Below the pieces are notes generated by a model. The model saw only the letters and a program-made list of their open reading frames with translations, made no database searches and was not told the origin of the DNA. Below are positions 23,228 through 33,912 of a stretch of DNA of 64,000 nt, one piece after another (position 1 is the first letter of the stretch; each line of letters opens with the position of its first letter). This DNA comes from Candidatus Nomurabacteria bacterium (GTDB taxonomy: Bacteria; Patescibacteria; Paceibacteria; UBA9973): NCBI GenBank assembly GCA_023267435.1, contig JAHFNH010000001.1, forward strand, positions 62,001 through 126,000, written 5' to 3'. The position numbers and the translations under genes are program-made.

Positions 23228-26200
23228 TTAATTTTGTAAAATATTAAATCTTCGTAAATATTCATTAGGATTATGTTGATAAAGGCCATTGTCTATATGA
23301 ACACCATCTACTCTATTAAAATCACCACCCCATCGAAGTCCGGAGTCATTTCTAACATCTCCAACAAAACCTTGAACTGGGTTTGGTAAAGAATTAAAAC
23401 CTGAATTTAAACACGAGCTACCACACATAATATCTTTGTTATTATTTTTATATTGAATATTTACATCAACAGCAGTACCAACATAATGAGCTGAATTTTC
23501 AGTAACTTCACCTTGTTTATGGTAAACATCTCCTGGTATTGGATCTCCTTTAATTCTAACTCCAGAACTTTCTATTTGTAATTTTACATCATTTTTACCA
23601 GCATATTGATTCAATCTATTGAGATCTTTAGTAAAATCCACAGGTACTTTATTTGTTGAATTAAGAAAATTGTTTCCTTTATAATTCACTAATGTAGTGC
23701 CAGAATCAGAAGTTGAAGTTTTTTGCCCAGATAAAACAGTTTGAGTCGAACCCTTACTAAGGAAAGAGTTAATCGAATTCAAAAAAGATTTTATTGCTGA
23801 AAGAACTGCTATTTTTCCACTTGGATCTTTCATATTCACCGGATTGTCTCTAGCATAACTATAACTGTTTTGCTGTTGAGGATCAAGAAGAAGTTCCTGT
23901 GGCAATTGCCAAAACATCGAATCTTGACTGATGAATTGCCCAACACCAGCTTTATAATATCTGGCATTTAGATAATCCAATCCCGTATCGGTATCATAAA
24001 CCTGCCCGATATATTGCCTCTGAGTATTATATGTTCCTGAAGAAATTCTTTGACTGCCGAATGGGAAATAATCCAAAAGCTGAACGCTTGTGCCAGTGGT
24101 GTTTGAAACGACATTCGTCGAACCTAAATGATCCGTATGCACATAATACGGAGTCACCACACCACCGACTGTTTCAACAGTTGCGACAAGCTGATCACCA
24201 ATATAAATACTTTTAGTTTTTTTAGTTCCGTCCGTATTGTAGAAATTATTTGGATAATAAGTATTTACACTTCCCTTTTGCATTCTCACGCGATTGCCGG
24301 CATTGTCGTATTGATAAACTAGTGTGATTGAATTTTGCACTGGCTGAGCAATAGGAGATCTGGAATTCGACAAGTTCACATTCTTTGTCACTTGAACTAA
24401 CTCATTTTTATAATTCCAAGTATTTATGATAGTTCCGTCAGTTAATAAATTTCCATTTTTATCATAGGTATTCGTCACGCTATTTATCGAGGTAGCAGCA
24501 TGAGGGTTCGCATAATTTGTGCCGGTGTTACCCTGATAAAGGTAATTTCCAACATCAGATTTATTTAAAATATTTCCAACTGCATTATAAGTGAAATTCT
24601 GAGTGTAAGGTGTCTGACCTGCCGGCACACCCGTGGCAAAAGCTACAACTAAACGATTCAAGTCATCATAAGCATACACGACATTTTTCGTGGCACTAGT
24701 ATTTGAAGTATCGATAATTTGAATAATATTATTATCCATATCATACGTGTAAACAATATTCTGTAAACTTATTCCATTTCCATTTGTTGTAAACTTATTA
24801 CTCAAACGATACATTTGTGATGCATTATAAGTATTTGTGGTAGTGGTACCATTTGCATAATTAATCACTGCGACCTGATTCATTGGAGAATAATCAATAT
24901 TAGAAATAACATTCGTGAACGAGCCAGCATTTTCTTTACGCTCGATTTGATTCAAAAGTCCGGCAGTGTTAAATGTATATCGCACTTGAGCATTATCCGG
25001 GTAAGTCATTATAGTTACATTTCCCTGCTCGTCGTATACATAAGAAGTTACAAAAATATTGCTATTTATCGTCTTGGTTTCGCTGGTAATATTTCCATTT
25101 GAGTCATAAGTATATGAAATATTGGCACCGGACGGCATCACAATTCCACAAATTTTACTGATACCATTCGTGCAAGAATCATAGAAATAAGAAATTTCTG
25201 TGCCTGTCGCACCGGTATAATTTTCTGTCAGCATGCGGTTAAGAACATCAAAAGTATAATTTGTTGTTTTAGCTTCCGGACTAACAGATTGTGTCATATT
25301 CCCCGCATTATCATAAGCATATGTCCATATGCCGAAAGTCGTATCGCCAGGAGTGTGTAAATCTTCGGCTGTTAATCTGCGTCCAAGTCCATCATAAGTA
25401 AAGTTGCGAACATTACTCAATGCATCGGTAATATTTTTTACTTTGCCATTTAAATTCCAAGAATATGCCGTTGTGTAAGTCGAGCCTGAATTATGTTCAT
25501 CTACTCGAATTAAATTTCCACGCGCGTCACTGTATGTATCTTTTATTTTTCCGCGCGGATCAGTCACGGATATTTTCCAGAGATTGTAAACATAACTTGT
25601 CGTTCCGACAGAATTTACTGAGTTCAACACACGACCCATTGGATCATATATATATATTGTGTAGAGAGAAACATTTGTATTTGGAAAAGTTTTTACTAAT
25701 CCAGTTCCAGTGTAAGGCAAAGATTGTTTTTGAATCATTCCGAGATTGTTATAGACATAATCGCTCACGTTAAAATTGTTTGATGTTTCAGTTTCCTTTC
25801 TGTTTTGAATAATTCTTCCCAATCCATCGAAGTATTGATATGTGTCGACAGAATTTGAGGCATTCAGATAATCTGTTTTATGAATAGAAACCGCACCGGC
25901 AATGTCTGTGTAAACATATGCTGTTTTTGTGACAAGAATTGAAGGTGTGATTAGGTCAGGAACTTTTTCCACAAGCACTCGGTCGAGTCCGTCATATTCT
26001 GTCTTGTAAACAAAACCATTTTGATCAGTTATTTGTTTTGGCTTACCGAGCGAATAATTATATAAATAATTCACAGAGTGGTTGAGCGCATCAGTGACAG
26101 TGGCGGGATATAAATGGTACGAATCATAAGAATAAGAAGTCACATGGCCATTCTCATCAGTCAACGAAACGACATTGCCATAAACTCCGTCATAAGATTT

Positions 26201-29200
26201 TTGCGTGTTTACAAAAGTTATGCCAGTCAGCCATTTTTCTATTTTGGTTTGATTGCCCAGGCCGACAGAACCCAGCGCCAGTCTGTCGTAATAATTGCGA
26301 GTTTCATTCACTTTCGCCCCATTCTGGTCAAACACTGTATCATCATACGGCAAGCCAGTGACATTGTTGCCAGTGTTTGCAATATACAAAATATTTTCAA
26401 TTGATTTATCAGAACCAATATCGGTAAATGAACCATCGGTATTTGCCGTCACCTCTCCCCAACTAGTTTTTTGAATTAAATTTCCATAAACGTTGTCGTA
26501 AGAATATTCTTCAGCTGTGTCTCGGTGACTACTAGTGCCATCATAAGTCAGCGCAGTCGTGCTAGTAAGTTTTACAAATTTATTGCCATTGCCTAAATCA
26601 TAATCATCCCATTTATTTACAACAACCGAATACAAGTTGGTAGAACTGTCAGTTTTCTCTATCCTGTATGGTTGTCCGATTTTCCATTCGTCATCATTAT
26701 ATTCTCCATGAGAAGAATCTGTGCCGATCCCAGTATGATAATACGTCGCAGTTGTATTTCCAGCCGGATCTGTTTCAATCACTTTATTAAAACCGGCAAA
26801 TTTTCTGTCGGTACTGCCGTTGAAAAAATACGATCCTCCTTGATAACTATATGTGGTCGTTCCAGTATTTCCGTTTCCATCATTAGTGGTGATTTGATAT
26901 GTTGTTGGCAAATTAAGCGGTAGACTTGGATTCAAGAGGTTCCCATTTCCATCTTTATAGTGATTGCTCATTTTATAAGTAACATTTGTTTGCCCGCCGG
27001 TTGGAAGCGTGATAGAGGCAAGCAAGTCTACCGGAAGGGTTGTTTTATTAAAAAACACATTATTAGTTATATGATTAGTAATACCATCAAAATAATTACC
27101 TTGATTTAGAATATCCGCCTGACCATCACCGTTTGCATCAAATAGCAGTCCGGGATTTAAATCAATATAGTCATTTATTCCCAAGTTAGCACCCGTATTC
27201 CAATTAATATCCCAAACCCAGCTATGTCCCTGGTTGATATACACCTTAAGATTGGTACAACTTGCGCCACAAGCTCCACCAAGTTGATATGGGTAAAGAA
27301 TATCAACCAAACCATCGCCATTGATATCTTGAAAAATTTCCCGATTAAAAACATTTCCATTTTGAGTACGAGTTAAAATAATAAAATCTGAAGGAAGAGT
27401 GTAACTGGAATCTAAAACCCAACCTGTACCTGTATTTAAATAAACTGACTGAAACATTCCAGAGGGTTGTGCGGGTGGCACTCCGTAAGTTGATTTGATT
27501 ATGTCAGCCAAACCATCACCATTCACATCAGCAAACACTTGGTCATTCAAAAATTCTGGACTTGCAAAAGTCTGACCTACAGAAGCATTATATGTGCTGA
27601 AGTTAGAGCCCGTATCCCATGCAATACTCGTCGTCACAGGTGATGGCCAGACAGAAACATCTTTAATATAATCAGAAAAACCATCGCCGTTTAAGTCGGC
27701 AACAGCCTGCGGATAACTAAAAGGAGGATTCCAACTTGGGTTCGCAGTCCAGCCTGAACCATTATTAAGATATGAAGCTTGAGCTCCCCAAGATGAATAA
27801 GGGTCGTTACGAACCATATCGTTCAACCCGTCACCATTCACATCTATAACTTTCGTACTAGCATCTCCCCAACCGTTGTTGTCATGCCGAGCAATCCATA
27901 TATCGGAAGGAACCGAACGAGAAGTGTCCAATTGCCAGTTGTCAGATGATGGATGATATAAATATATTCCCTTTGCAGAATTATAATAATAATCAACATT
28001 ATTCCATGCTTGAATTAAATCAGTGTAACCATCGCCGTTCACATCGGCTGGGATGGTTCCATTATGCGTATCAATAGGGATATATGTTGAACTTTGATTT
28101 GAAGGAGTAAAGCCAGAAGTGCCTTGTGTATATGAAAAAGAAGTTGCAGGCAAAGTCGTCACAGTACCATTAGTGTCTTGACCGGACTCTATTATACTTG
28201 AGAGCAAAGAGCGATTGGTATTAGTGCCAGCTATATAATTGAAAACATATTTCGAAGTCCAAGTGCCATTAACTTTCACATCGATCTCATTGATTAAATA
28301 ATTGGTGGTACTTGGGAATCCAGCCGCCGCCGACATCATCGCATCAGATCGTGAAGAACTTCTCAAAAAATCAATTTCAAAAATACCACTACTTGCGGAG
28401 TGATTGGAATACGTTATTGTTGCAGGATATATTTGACTGGAATTTTTGTAATAAGTGTAAGATATGAAATTTCCATTCGTGTCTTGCACGCTCTCCAGCA
28501 TCCATTTGTAAACATGAGAAAAATTATTCGGATCATCCTGCCTTGTATTTGTATTCGTTCCAAAAGTATAAATCGTTCCTGTCTTATCTGTAACCGTCCA
28601 CATATTGCTACTAAAACTATATTTCAAAAAATCTCCTTTTTCTATTTTAGAGGCATAAGTACCGCCAGAAACATTTACCAAGTCCCCTGACAAACTGGAA
28701 GAAAAATAATTATCTGTAAATAAAGTGTTGGTGCCTTTTTTATTCACTCTTTGAATGTAAGGAATATTCATTGACCAGCCATATCCGAAAACACTATCTT
28801 GAATTAAATTTTGACTGTTGTACTGAAGAGATAAATTCGGCTGCGTATTATTGCGACCAGGTGGAACGGCAATAGTATAACTGTAAACCAATGCCCCAGT
28901 CGAAGGATCTGTTTGGGCAATACTTTTTTTAACATTAGCATACTCGTTTGTTTGATTCATTGGGCTGACAGTGGGATTGGGACTTTTATTTTTTTCAACA
29001 GTAGGTGTTAGTGTGTCTTCACTGGAAATAGTTCCTCCACTTGGTGCATCTTTTTTTATTGCAGAAATATTGTCTGTCGCTGTCACTTTTGCATTTATAT
29101 CTTTCGCTGATAAATCAGGTAGAGCAACATCAGTAGTGTTCGTATCTGAAACATTACTTGATGGCGCACTTTTAGTACCATCTGTTTTAACAGAAGCATC

Positions 29201-29305
29201 TTGCGCGAAAGTTATAGGCGTGAGAGAAATAAAAAAACCTAAAACAAGAAAGAAAACTACAGCTCTAACTAACACTAACGAACATAAAAATTTCTTTATA
29301 TTCAT
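23228..29305 (-). CDS. Secreted SpvB/RHS-repeat protein with M15-type peptidase C-terminus
   Basis: 2025 residues, the largest gene here. Signal peptide (FLCSLVLVRAVVFFLVLGFF...TFAQD); low-complexity Ser/Thr/Asp region to about 95; SpvB-like domain (SIAQTDPSTGALVYSYTIAV, GYGWSMNIPYIQR); six FG-GAP/VCBS-like D(V/L/I/A)NGDG repeats about 400-750; a TcdB-like middle; YD/RHS repeats about 1000-1750; RHS core with DHLGSTNVV, DTGLDYLNARYY and DPSGK. The tip after DPSGK (about 1825) contains SAHYVGTAVD (His and Asp zinc ligands) and WGGDFNRVDGVHID, the pattern of M15C peptidoglycan endopeptidases. Probable contact-dependent wall-degrading effector. Confidence 0.88.
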   Translation of the reverse strand: MNIKKFLCSLVLVRAVVFFLVLGFFISLTPITFAQDASVKTDGTKSAPSSNVSDTNTTDVALPDLSAKDINAKVTATDNISAIKKDAPSGGTISSEDTLTPTVEKNKSPNPTVSPMNQTNEYANVKKSIAQTDPSTGALVYSYTIAVPPGRNNTQPNLSLQYNSQNLIQDSVFGYGWSMNIPYIQRVNKKGTNTLFTDNYFSSSLSGDLVNVSGGTYASKIEKGDFLKYSFSSNMWTVTDKTGTIYTFGTNTNTRQDDPNNFSHVYKWMLESVQDTNGNFISYTYYKNSSQIYPATITYSNHSASSGIFEIDFLRSSSRSDAMMSAAAGFPSTTNYLINEIDVKVNGTWTSKYVFNYIAGTNTNRSLLSSIIESGQDTNGTVTTLPATSFSYTQGTSGFTPSNQSSTYIPIDTHNGTIPADVNGDGYTDLIQAWNNVDYYYNSAKGIYLYHPSSDNWQLDTSRSVPSDIWIARHDNNGWGDASTKVIDVNGDGLNDMVRNDPYSSWGAQASYLNNGSGWTANPSWNPPFSYPQAVADLNGDGFSDYIKDVSVWPSPVTTSIAWDTGSNFSTYNASVGQTFASPEFLNDQVFADVNGDGLADIIKSTYGVPPAQPSGMFQSVYLNTGTGWVLDSSYTLPSDFIILTRTQNGNVFNREIFQDINGDGLVDILYPYQLGGACGASCTNLKVYINQGHSWVWDINWNTGANLGINDYIDLNPGLLFDANGDGQADILNQGNYFDGITNHITNNVFFNKTTLPVDLLASITLPTGGQTNVTYKMSNHYKDGNGNLLNPSLPLNLPTTYQITTNDGNGNTGTTTYSYQGGSYFFNGSTDRKFAGFNKVIETDPAGNTTATYYHTGIGTDSSHGEYNDDEWKIGQPYRIEKTDSSTNLYSVVVNKWDDYDLGNGNKFVKLTSTTALTYDGTSSHRDTAEEYSYDNVYGNLIQKTSWGEVTANTDGSFTDIGSDKSIENILYIANTGNNVTGLPYDDTVFDQNGAKVNETRNYYDRLALGSVGLGNQTKIEKWLTGITFVNTQKSYDGVYGNVVSLTDENGHVTSYSYDSYHLYPATVTDALNHSVNYLYNYSLGKPKQITDQNGFVYKTEYDGLDRVLVEKVPDLITPSILVTKTAYVYTDIAGAVSIHKTDYLNASNSVDTYQYFDGLGRIIQNRKETETSNNFNVSDYVYNNLGMIQKQSLPYTGTGLVKTFPNTNVSLYTIYIYDPMGRVLNSVNSVGTTSYVYNLWKISVTDPRGKIKDTYSDARGNLIRVDEHNSGSTYTTAYSWNLNGKVKNITDALSNVRNFTYDGLGRRLTAEDLHTPGDTTFGIWTYAYDNAGNMTQSVSPEAKTTNYTFDVLNRMLTENYTGATGTEISYFYDSCTNGISKICGIVMPSGANISYTYDSNGNITSETKTINSNIFVTSYVYDEQGNVTIMTYPDNAQVRYTFNTAGLLNQIERKENAGSFTNVISNIDYSPMNQVAVINYANGTTTTNTYNASQMYRLSNKFTTNGNGISLQNIVYTYDMDNNIIQIIDTSNTSATKNVVYAYDDLNRLVVAFATGVPAGQTPYTQNFTYNAVGNILNKSDVGNYLYQGNTGTNYANPHAATSINSVTNTYDKNGNLLTDGTIINTWNYKNELVQVTKNVNLSNSRSPIAQPVQNSITLVYQYDNAGNRVRMQKGSVNTYYPNNFYNTDGTKKTKSIYIGDQLVATVETVGGVVTPYYVHTDHLGSTNVVSNTTGTSVQLLDYFPFGSQRISSGTYNTQRQYIGQVYDTDTGLDYLNARYYKAGVGQFISQDSMFWQLPQELLLDPQQQNSYSYARDNPVNMKDPSGKIAVLSAIKSFLNSINSFLSKGSTQTVLSGQKTSTSDSGTTLVNYKGNNFLNSTNKVPVDFTKDLNRLNQYAGKNDVKLQIESSGVRIKGDPIPGDVYHKQGEVTENSAHYVGTAVDVNIQYKNNNKDIMCGSSCLNSGFNSLPNPVQGFVGDVRNDSGLRWGGDFNRVDGVHIDNGLYQHNPNEYLRRFNILQN

Positions 29306-29410
29306 GCAATAAATTATTAGCTATAATAATGTTGTCTTTATTGTAAACAAACAAAAAACAAAAAGGAAACATGGGGTGTGAATAAACACAAAATATGCCA
29401 TAATAACTAC

Positions 29411-30016
29411 ATGAAAAGCATAGAATCAATTTGTATATTTGGAGACAGCACCGCTTGGGGAGCCTGGGATTTTGAAAAAGGCGGATGGGTCAATCGCCTA
29501 TGGCTTCACGTCGGAAAAAGAAATGAGAACTATGTGAAAATTTATAATCAAAGCATTTCCGGCGGAACAACTGAAACAATCCTCGCTCGTTTTGAAAATG
29601 AAGCGAAAATTAGAAATGCTGATGCGATAATATTTCAAACTGGCGGAAATGATGCAGCGTATGAACATACTCCTGGAAATTATTTAGTCCAACCAGAAAA
29701 ATTCAAAGAGAATATAGAAGAGATAATCAAAAGAGCAAAAAATATTACAGAAAATATAATTTTCATGGATTTGAAAAACTGCGACGAACCAAAAACAACC
29801 CCTGTGTCATGGATTGATATATATTACACAAACGACAATATTAAAAAATACAGCGACATAATGAAAGAAGTTTGTGAGAAAAATAATGTTCCCTTCTTAG
29901 ATATCGGATTATTAGAAAATTCTGATTTTGATGACGGTCTGCATCCCAACGCATCCGGTCACGAGAAAATTTTTGAAAAAGTAAAAGAATTCTTAATTTC
30001 TAAAAAATGGATTTAA
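29411..30016 (+). CDS. SGNH/GDSL-family hydrolase
   Basis: 201 residues from ATG at 29411; CATAAT ends 6 nt upstream. IFGDSTAWG carries the nucleophile Ser, SGGTT and QTGGNDAAYEH give the Gly and Asn of the oxyanion hole, and DGLHPNASGHEKI the catalytic Asp and His. No signal peptide. Likely an esterase or lipase acting on lipid or acylated sugar; substrate unknown. Divergent from the RHS gene. Confidence 0.9.
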   Translation: MKSIESICIFGDSTAWGAWDFEKGGWVNRLWLHVGKRNENYVKIYNQSISGGTTETILARFENEAKIRNADAIIFQTGGNDAAYEHTPGNYLVQPEKFKENIEEIIKRAKNITENIIFMDLKNCDEPKTTPVSWIDIYYTNDNIKKYSDIMKEVCEKNNVPFLDIGLLENSDFDDGLHPNASGHEKIFEKVKEFLISKKWI

Positions 30017-30020
30017 AATA

Positions 30021-30057
30021 AAAACACTCGCAAGGATAGTCCTTGCGAGTGTTTTTT
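30021..30057 (+). terminator. Terminator of the SGNH hydrolase gene, bidirectional
   Basis: AAAACACTCGCAAGGA and its perfect complement around a short loop, with A-run and T-run. Confidence 0.88.
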
Positions 30058-30069
30058 ATAGAATAAAAC

Positions 30070-30348
30070 TTATTTAGAATCTTCTTTGAAACACTTGTTC
30101 CAGAAGAAAGCCATAAACCAACCAAAAAGATAACCAACAATAAAAGTTACAATAATGAGTCCAAGAGCTTTAAATAAATTAAAAGGCAATATTACCATCG
30201 GCATACTAATCATGTGTAAATCAAGAATAAAATTCATCAATGCTTGAGCTACTCCTAAAGCAACTAAGATACTCCAAACTAAATGAAAAGAACCGATAAG
30301 CAAACCAAAAGTCAAAGCTGTTTTATTTTTATTTATTTGCATATTCAT
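30070..30348 (-). CDS. Small membrane protein, unknown
   Basis: 92 residues, two or three hydrophobic helices (LTFGLLIGSFHLVWSILVALGVAQAL; FKALGLIIVTFIVGYLFGWFMAFFW). Similar small proteins occur in Parcubacteria by recollection. No function can be inferred. Convergent with the SGNH gene. Confidence 0.65.
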   Translation of the reverse strand: MNMQINKNKTALTFGLLIGSFHLVWSILVALGVAQALMNFILDLHMISMPMVILPFNLFKALGLIIVTFIVGYLFGWFMAFFWNKCFKEDSK

Positions 30349-30422
30349 AAATTAATTTTTAATTAAGCTTATAATAGTTAAATTATAACATAACAGAAAT
30401 TACAAGGACCATCCCTGCTGAA

Positions 30423-30854
30423 CTAGTGATTGTAATAACCAATTATAAAAACACCAAATATTACAATAATTCCTCCCACAACAGTCGAAATAGTTATATT
30501 ATTTCTAAATAAAAGATAACTAAAAAGAGCAATAAATACCGGATATGAAAGCTCAATAAGACTAGACAGCACGGCATTTTTTGCAACAATAGCAGAACCA
30601 ATACTAAATTCCGCTATTACAAGAGTTACAATTCCACCTAGGACATAAAGAAGAGTTCTTTTAGATGAAATTATTTCAATAAAATCAGATTTAATTGAAT
30701 TATTAAAATAAGCAATCAATAACGATATTAAAAATACAACAAAAGACGCAATTGCCAAATAAGAATACAAAGATATTTTTTTATATATCTCTTCATTTAG
30801 AACATAACCTATTCCCCAAAACAATGACGCGCTAATCGCAAATAAAATCCACAT
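30423..30854 (-). CDS. EamA-domain (DMT family) membrane protein
   Basis: 143 residues with five helices: a single EamA unit (MWILFAISASLFWGIGYVLNEEIYK ... IELSYPVFIALFSYLLFRNNITI...GGIIVIFGVFIIGY). Typical DMT transporters carry two such units, so this form likely dimerises like EmrE-type exporters. Substrate unknown. Downstream of the ABC exporter on the same strand, 15 nt away. Confidence 0.82.
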   Translation of the reverse strand: MWILFAISASLFWGIGYVLNEEIYKKISLYSYLAIASFVVFLISLLIAYFNNSIKSDFIEIISSKRTLLYVLGGIVTLVIAEFSIGSAIVAKNAVLSSLIELSYPVFIALFSYLLFRNNITISTVVGGIIVIFGVFIIGYYNH

Positions 30855-30869
30855 AAGAACATACTAACA

Positions 30870-32627
30870 TTAAACTTCTTCTGGTAAAAATCCTCCGGCT
30901 TGCATGTGCCACAAATTGGCATACTTTCCATTCTTTTTTAATAATTCCTCATGCGTGCCGTCTTCAATAATCTTGCCATTTTCAAGAAAGATAATTCTAT
31001 CCATGAATTGCAAAGTGGAAAGGCGGTGAGCTATTGCTATCACAGTTTTGTTTTGCATCAGAACTTTGAGTGCTGTTTGCACTTTTGCCTCACTGTCGCT
31101 ATCGAGTGCGCTTGTGGCTTCATCGAGAATGAATAACGGACTGTTTTTTAGAATTGCCCGAGCAATAGCAACTCTCTGTCTTTGCCCACCAGAAAGCTTC
31201 ACTCCGCGCTCCCCGACAATGGTGTCATAACCTTTCGGCAATGTCTGAATAAATTCATCTGCGTATGCCATTTTTGCCACTTCTATTATTTTTTCTCTCG
31301 GAACTTCCAGTGATCCATACTGAATATTTTCTGCGATGGTCGTATGGAAAAGAGAGGTATCTTGAGAAATAAAAGAAATATGTGAACGAAGAGATTCTTG
31401 AGTTATTTCCGAAATATCAAGGCTATTGATAATTATTTTTCCTTCTTGCGGATCAAAAAATCTAAGCAGTAAATTTATCAAGGTTGTCTTCCCTACTCCG
31501 CTCAAGCCGACAATGCCAATCTTTTGTTTTGGTGGAATAATTAAAGAAAAATGATCCAGAATATTTTTGTTTTCATTGTAAGTAAAACTGACATCCTGAT
31601 AAATAACATCAACTGTGTCCCATTTGTTTACGATATGATTCTTGCCGTCATTCACGGAAGGTTCAACCAAAAGATCTTTAAGCACTTGGGAACATTCACT
31701 ATAATTTCTAGTAAATTCTGAAAGGCTGTTTCCTGCATTGTAAACATAACTTATTATCTTTAAACCGACGCCCGATATGAGCACCATCTCACCTATACTG
31801 ATGAGTCCATGATTATATCCTCGAGCGGTTAGAATAATAAAAGCACATCCAAGCAAAACTGCCGAAACTCCCTGATACAGATAAACTAACACAAACCATT
31901 TACCCATGCTCAACTGTGAGTGATATTCTTTGTCGATTTGATTGTATATCCGCTGTTGATCAAAATCCCTGCTATACACTTTCACGGATGAAATATTAGT
32001 ATAAATATCTACGAGTGCTCCGGTAGTGTTAGAACTGTCTTCCGCAAACATTTCTGCATATAAATTTATTTTTTTAATAAATGGACGAATTCCGACAATA
32101 AAGACAATCACCCACACAACAATCGCGAGACCAAGAGGTGGATACACGAGAGTCATTGTAACCATACTGATAACTACCAGCACGATGTTATCAATAAAAT
32201 TATTCGTGACATTGTTTTTCATCGATTCAAGAGTATCTGCCGCGGTGCTTATTTTGTGAGAAATTTGTCCAGCAAATCTATCGGCAAAATAACCAAAGGA
32301 AAGCTTCGAAGTATGAGCAAAAAGATATTTTTTAACATTTCGCCTAATACGAGAACTGACAGTGACTTCCAGCACATGGCCAATGCGATAAGAAAATTCA
32401 TTGGTAAACAATGTAATAACAAGAAGTATTGTAAGTATTTTTACGTTGCCATTGCCGGCATTTAAAGCATCAATAATCTTTCCTAAAAAATACGAAATGC
32501 CTATTGAGGTAAAAGTTCCTATGCCGTAAAACAAGCTGTTCAAAAGTATCCATTTTATTTCTTTGGAATTAGTGGCTAGAAAAAACTTTAACGGATTATT
32601 ATAATTTTCAGATTTTATTTTGTTCAT
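30870..32627 (-). CDS. ABC-type exporter, fused permease and ATPase
   Basis: 585 residues. Six membrane helices in residues 30-310, then an ABC ATPase: GLSGVGKTTL (Walker A, near 379), SGGQRQRVAIARAIL signature, LFILDEATSALDSD (Walker B) and the H-loop IAHRLSTL. Functions as a homodimer or heterodimer exporting lipids, peptides or drugs; substrate unknown. Its start overlaps the 3' end of the MFS gene by 20 nt. Confidence 0.92.
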   Translation of the reverse strand: MNKIKSENYNNPLKFFLATNSKEIKWILLNSLFYGIGTFTSIGISYFLGKIIDALNAGNGNVKILTILLVITLFTNEFSYRIGHVLEVTVSSRIRRNVKKYLFAHTSKLSFGYFADRFAGQISHKISTAADTLESMKNNVTNNFIDNIVLVVISMVTMTLVYPPLGLAIVVWVIVFIVGIRPFIKKINLYAEMFAEDSSNTTGALVDIYTNISSVKVYSRDFDQQRIYNQIDKEYHSQLSMGKWFVLVYLYQGVSAVLLGCAFIILTARGYNHGLISIGEMVLISGVGLKIISYVYNAGNSLSEFTRNYSECSQVLKDLLVEPSVNDGKNHIVNKWDTVDVIYQDVSFTYNENKNILDHFSLIIPPKQKIGIVGLSGVGKTTLINLLLRFFDPQEGKIIINSLDISEITQESLRSHISFISQDTSLFHTTIAENIQYGSLEVPREKIIEVAKMAYADEFIQTLPKGYDTIVGERGVKLSGGQRQRVAIARAILKNSPLFILDEATSALDSDSEAKVQTALKVLMQNKTVIAIAHRLSTLQFMDRIIFLENGKIIEDGTHEELLKKNGKYANLWHMQAGGFLPEEV

Positions 32628-33822
32628 TTTTTTTATTAAAATTAAAATAAATTACGGCGAAAATAATGCTGATTACTGCTAATACAGAAAGAGTGATACG
32701 CATGCTTGATAAGTCTATCATGATACCTAAAACAATCGGTCCGGTGATTTCTGCTACTTGCGACACACCTTCAAATGCTCCGCTCAATGTGCCAATGTGT
32801 TCTTTCGGAACCGCAAGCGTTATTTCCCTATCAACTGATAGGCCTAACAATTGAAGACATGAACCAATCAAAAATACTAAAACCAACTGCGCTGGAAATA
32901 TTGGAATAAAAGCAAGGAGAAATAAGAAAACTGTTAAAAATCCACATGTCCAAAATATTGTGTGTTTATATTTATCGGCAATTAAACCAAGAGGAGAACT
33001 AAATAAAGCCGGAAAAGCTGCAAAACCAGTTAGTAAAACAATTTGCCAAAGACTTTGGTGTTGAGTAAAAGCATAAATAGGAATAAAAAACTCTCCGACT
33101 GTGGCTGTTATATCAATAAACAAATAAAATACTGCAAGCCAGCGTACGTTCCTGCCCCAAGAAATAATTGTTTTGAAAAAACTTCCATAAGAACCGAAAA
33201 CTGAGAGACGAGCTTCTTTGGTAAGAGATGAAGCAGTCAGTCCATCCGGTAGTTTGCGCACGAAATAAATCGCAATGAGCGAAGTCGGAGCAATCATTAA
33301 AAATAAATAATGAATAGGAATATATCGTACAAGTATCGCACTAATGAAAATAGCCACGAGCCACCAGAAATTTGCCAATGAATCCATATATCCGAATGAA
33401 GTAGCAATATTTTCGGGCTTAGCGTGAGTGCGCACATAAGTAGCTCGTCCGACACCATCGAGAGCATAAGCAACGCCGTTGATAATACGCGCACAAACAA
33501 TGAAAGCAATAACCCCAAATACTCCAGCGGAAAAATAACTGATACTGATAAATGGATACAACAATAATGAAACAATCAAAAGTTTCTTACTGGCGATATT
33601 GTCAGCGAGCCAAGACACCATTGGAAGTGAAAGCAAAAATACAACTCCATAAATAGAACGCAATAAACCTGTCTCAGCATAAGTGTGAGCGAAAGAGAAA
33701 AGGAAAATAGGCAAAAATGCCTCAGCAAACCCCCAACCGAACCAGCGGATAGATGTGGCGATAGATATAAGTCGCACTCCTTCTTCAATATTTGGATTAA
33801 AAAGTTTAAAAAATTTCTTCAT
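32608..33822 (-). CDS. Major facilitator superfamily transporter
   Basis: 404 residues, twelve predicted helices. LLRSIYGVVFLLSLPMVSWLADNIASKK between helices 2 and 3 is the MFS motif A position, and SSPLGLIADKYKH the equivalent in the second half. Probably a drug or metabolite antiporter; substrate unknown. First gene of MFS-ABC-EamA, a likely export operon. Confidence 0.9.
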   Translation of the reverse strand: MKKFFKLFNPNIEEGVRLISIATSIRWFGWGFAEAFLPIFLFSFAHTYAETGLLRSIYGVVFLLSLPMVSWLADNIASKKLLIVSLLLYPFISISYFSAGVFGVIAFIVCARIINGVAYALDGVGRATYVRTHAKPENIATSFGYMDSLANFWWLVAIFISAILVRYIPIHYLFLMIAPTSLIAIYFVRKLPDGLTASSLTKEARLSVFGSYGSFFKTIISWGRNVRWLAVFYLFIDITATVGEFFIPIYAFTQHQSLWQIVLLTGFAAFPALFSSPLGLIADKYKHTIFWTCGFLTVFLFLLAFIPIFPAQLVLVFLIGSCLQLLGLSVDREITLAVPKEHIGTLSGAFEGVSQVAEITGPIVLGIMIDLSSMRITLSVLAVISIIFAVIYFNFNKKNEQNKI

Positions 33823-33840
33823 ATAAATGATTACTCAACT

Positions 33841-33869
33841 TGGTCATTTTAGCATATTTGTGATATTGT
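33841..33869 (+). promoter_or_regulatory. Promoter of gene 33913, dyad-less relative of the accessory promoters
   Basis: TGGTCA (weak -35), 17 nt, TATTGT with extended TGA, followed by TTTGGTTAGAAATT and a GTTAGA/TCTAAC hairpin in the leader, as at 35981-36020. Confidence 0.5.
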
Positions 33870-33912
33870 TTGGTTAGAAATTCAATTGTTGTCTAACTAA
33901 AAACTTAATAAA

